NCBI GenBank assembly: GCA_937868035.1
Contig: CALMLK010000192.1
Location: 1-7,585, forward strand
DNA length: 7,585 nucleotides
Direction: 5' to 3'
DNA from: an uncultured Alphaproteobacteria bacterium
GTDB taxonomy: Bacteria > Pseudomonadota > Alphaproteobacteria > Rhizobiales > Aestuariivirgaceae
Positions 5,804 through 7,585 of this stretch are shown here, one piece after another. Within the stretch, counting starts at the first letter, position 1; each line of letters starts with the position of its first letter. Both the position numbers and the translations under genes were made by a program. Under the pieces are notes generated by a model that was not told the origin of the DNA, searched no databases, and saw nothing but the letters and a program-made list of their open reading frames with translations.

Positions 5804-6712
5804 TTACAGCGTCAGCCCCATCATGCGCAAACGCTCCGGGTCTTCGGCCCAGTTCTCGCGGACCTTGACGAAGAGGAACAGATGCACGCGCCGCCCGAAG
5901 GCCAACTCCATGTCTGCCCGCGCCAGTTGCCCCAGCGTCTTGGCCATCTGGCCACCCTTGCCCACGACAATCGCCTTCTGCCCGTCGCGCGCCACGAAGA
6001 TCGCCTGCTTGATCTTGACGGAACCGTCCTTCATTTCCTCCCACGTCTCGGTCTCGACGGTGGAGGAATAGGGCAGCTCTTCGTGCAGCCGCTCGTAAAT
6101 CTTCTCGCGGGTGATCTCGGCGGCGAGGAAGCGGAGGTTCACATCCGCCACCTGGTCATCCGGATAATGCCACGGACCTTCCGGCATGAGCGCCGCAAGC
6201 CGTGCCTTCAGCTTGGCAACGCCGGACCCCGTGAGCGCCGACACCATGAAGGTCTCGGTGAAGGCATAGGCTTCGTTCAGTTTCTGCGACAGTGGCAGTA
6301 GCTGTTCCGGGCGCACCAGGTCCGTCTTGTTGATGACGAGCATCGCCTTGCGGTTCTGCTCCTTCATGTGGCCGATGATGCGCTCGGCCTGTTCATCCAT
6401 GCCGCGCCGCGCATCGATCAGCACGATCACCGCATCGGCTTCCGAGGCACCGGCCCAGGCATTGTCCACCATGGCGGTGTCGAGCTTGCGCTTCGGCGTG
6501 AAGATGCCGGGCGTATCCACCAGCACCACCTGCGCATCACCCTCCACCAGGATGGCGCGGATGCGTGCTCGCGTGGTCTGCACCTTGTGGCTGACGATGG
6601 AAATCTTGGAGCCCGCAAGCTGGTTCACCAGCGTGGACTTGCCGGCGTTGGGCGCGCCGATGATGGCGACAAAGCCGAAACGCTGCTGGAGCGGAGGAGT
6701 GCCGTCCGTCAC
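5804..6712 (-). CDS. era: GTPase Era
   Basis: A 302-residue GTPase that binds the 3' end of 16S rRNA and assists 30S ribosome assembly at the inner face of the membrane. GTPase motifs run in order: G1 GAPNAGKS (19-26), the switch region VQTTR (44-48), G3 DTPG (66-69), G4 NKTD (128-131), and G5 SAL near 160. The C-terminal KH domain has IVVGKGGQM with the GKGG loop at 251-254, followed by the typical VHLFLFVKVRENW. The start is GTG at 6712, overlapping the rnc stop as GTGA, with GGGAG 8 bases upstream at 6721-6725. Coupled expression with rnc is a widely conserved arrangement that links RNase III rRNA processing to 30S maturation. Length matches the family. Confidence 0.98.
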   Translation of the reverse strand: MTDGTPPLQQRFGFVAIIGAPNAGKSTLVNQLAGSKISIVSHKVQTTRARIRAILVEGDAQVVLVDTPGIFTPKRKLDTAMVDNAWAGASEADAVIVLIDARRGMDEQAERIIGHMKEQNRKAMLVINKTDLVRPEQLLPLSQKLNEAYAFTETFMVSALTGSGVAKLKARLAALMPEGPWHYPDDQVADVNLRFLAAEITREKIYERLHEELPYSSTVETETWEEMKDGSVKIKQAIFVARDGQKAIVVGKGGQMAKTLGQLARADMELAFGRRVHLFLFVKVRENWAEDPERLRMMGLTL

Positions 6713-7404
6713 CGCAATTGCTCCCGTGCAATGAATGCCGTGGCTGCCGCCATCTCTGCTGCCTGCTTGGTGGACCCCACGCCGTCTGCCTCCTTGTGCC
6801 TGTCAATGGTGAGCCGCACGGAAAACTGCGGCCGGTGTTCCGGGCCTTCACGCCCGGTGATTTCATAGCGCGGCAACGGCAGCGCCTTGGCCAGCGCCCA
6901 TTCCTGCACGAAGGTCTTTGCATCCTTCTGCACCGAGTCGGGATGCTTCAGCGCATCCTTCCAGAAATGCAGGATGACCTTGCGCGCCGCCTCCAGTCCG
7001 CCGTCAATATAGATGGCGCCGATCACCGCTTCAGCCACGTCGCCCAGCACCGACTTCATGCGGTGCACGCCGGTTTTCTTCTCGGTGTCGCCCACCTTGA
7101 TGAAATCGTGGAGCCCCATCGCCTCACCCACGGTGGCGCAGACTTCTCCGCGCACGATGGCGCTGTGCCGCGCCGCCAGCAGGCCTTCCTGCTCCTTGCG
7201 ATGGCTGTGGAACAGCGTGTCGGCAATCACCAGCGACAAAACCCGGTCGCCCAGGAATTCCAGGCGCTCATAGTCCTTGGCCTTCCGCCCCGACGAACCG
7301 TGGGTCAGCGCCTGATGCAGCAGGTCTGAATCGCTGAAGACATAGCCAATCCTGTCGCTGAGCCGCGCAAGGGGTGCCTTTGCGCTCGCGGATACGGAAG
7401 GCAT
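6709..7404 (-). CDS. rnc: Ribonuclease III
   Basis: A 231-residue double-strand-specific endoribonuclease (E. coli 226) that processes rRNA precursors and regulates mRNAs. The nuclease domain carries the signature ERLEFLGDRVL with E46 and D53, and GDVAEAVIGAIYIDGG with D122 and E125. These are the four Mg2+-binding catalytic residues of the family. The C-terminal double-stranded-RNA-binding domain spans about 160-228 and ends with GVGSTKQAAEMAAATAFI, the conserved lysine-containing third RNA-contact region. The frame is open to 7464, but the extra residues fall inside lepB and do not resemble the family. The ATG at 7404 shares one base with the lepB stop (TGATG) and was chosen. No Shine-Dalgarno sequence is visible, so termination-reinitiation from lepB is the likely mode. 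Confidence 0.97.
   Translation of the reverse strand: MPSVSASAKAPLARLSDRIGYVFSDSDLLHQALTHGSSGRKAKDYERLEFLGDRVLSLVIADTLFHSHRKEQEGLLAARHSAIVRGEVCATVGEAMGLHDFIKVGDTEKKTGVHRMKSVLGDVAEAVIGAIYIDGGLEAARKVILHFWKDALKHPDSVQKDAKTFVQEWALAKALPLPRYEITGREGPEHRPQFSVRLTIDRHKEADGVGSTKQAAEMAAATAFIAREQLR
6721..6725 (-). promoter_or_regulatory. Ribosome binding site of era, inside the rnc 3' end
   Basis: The minus strand reads GGGAG, 8 bases before the GTG at 6712. It supports this non-ATG start, and it lies within the last codons of rnc as expected for translational coupling. Confidence 0.7.
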
Positions 7405-7585
7405 CAGATGAAGTTGAAGAAGCGCATCCAGCGCGTGAGGAACGGCCATTCCCACGGCCGCCACAACACCGCATCGGGCGAGATGGAGAAGAAGATGATA
7501 TCGGCCCGGCCAACGTAATTCTCGATCGGCACATAGCCGACGACATCAAGGTAGCGCGAATCCTGCGAGTTGTCGCGGTTGTCGC
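7404..7585 (-). CDS. lepB: Signal peptidase I, C-terminal part only
   Basis: The last 59 residues and stop codon of the inner-membrane serine protease that removes signal peptides from exported preproteins. The visible part begins with DNRDNSQDSRY, conserved box E of the family (which supports the Ser/Lys catalytic dyad). It continues with VGYVPIENYVGRADIIFFSI and ends in WRPWEWPFLTRWMRFFNFI, a typical alphaproteobacterial tail. The catalytic serine, the lysine and the N-terminal membrane anchor lie beyond the right edge. It heads the run lepB-rnc-era-recO, the usual alphaproteobacterial order, and its TGA shares one base with the rnc ATG. The reading frame is not closed on the right, so the start cannot be given. 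Confidence 0.95.
   Translation of the reverse strand, partial: DNRDNSQDSRYLDVVGYVPIENYVGRADIIFFSISPDAVLWRPWEWPFLTRWMRFFNFI

Noticed and set aside
5312..6301. 329-codon open frame on the plus strand opposite recO and era
   Set aside because: It spans the junction of two well-identified genes on the other strand, and its Arg/His/Leu/Gln-rich product matches no family I recognise.
6368..7329. Plus-strand open frames of about 166 and 203 codons opposite era and rnc
   Set aside because: They are complementary-frame artefacts. The minus strand carries all catalytic motifs of Era and RNase III.
7405..7464. N-terminal extension of rnc to 251 residues
   Set aside because: The extra residues come from another frame of lepB. 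RNase III homology begins after the ATG at 7404, which has the coupled TGATG overlap.

Overview
The window is ordinary chromosomal DNA from an alphaproteobacterium, most likely of the Hyphomicrobiales (Rhizobiales). The evidence is the high GC content, the tightly packed lepB-rnc-era-recO block, an mce gene coupled to a DUF1467 gene, yidD close to thrS, and a porin of the Omp25/Omp31 type. Genus cannot be told from the sequence. No tRNA, rRNA, CRISPR array, insertion sequence, prophage or plasmid function was seen.

Layout from left to right. (1) thrS runs off the left edge on the minus strand; its 5' end and strong ribosome binding site are inside the window. (2) A 211-base divergent intergenic region (1537-1747) holds the thrS leader and the upstream region of an outer-membrane beta-barrel gene, with a small hairpin near the thrS ribosome binding site and two inverted repeats nearer the porin. 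(3) The porin gene (plus strand) ends at a textbook intrinsic terminator, which abuts the stop codon of the convergent yidD (minus strand). (4) yidD and a choline-sulfatase gene (betC, plus strand) are divergent with only 12 bases between their start codons. (5) betC converges on a six-gene minus-strand run, read from the right edge as lepB (partial)-rnc-era-recO-mce-DUF1467. Junctions in this run are overlaps or short gaps: TGATG for lepB/rnc, GTGA for rnc/era, 9 bases for era/recO, 55 bases for recO/mce, ATGA for mce/DUF1467.

How the genes work together. The right-hand run is the conserved envelope, RNA-processing and repair housekeeping cluster: signal peptidase I, RNase III, the 30S assembly GTPase Era and RecO. 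Added to it are the alphaproteobacterial pair methylmalonyl/ethylmalonyl-CoA epimerase and a small two-helix membrane protein. thrS charges tRNA-Thr. YidD helps membrane-protein insertion and the porin is exported to the outer membrane. The choline sulfatase is the only accessory-looking metabolic gene. It would release choline from choline-O-sulfate as an osmoprotectant or carbon/sulfur source, but it stands without betA, betB, betI or transport genes.

I found no credible new system. The points most worth a second look are the very short yidD/betC divergent junction, the orphan placement of betC, the symmetric GTTAAC-type elements upstream of the porin, the hairpin in front of thrS, and two protein oddities: four cysteines in the porin and a glycine-rich stretch in RecO.
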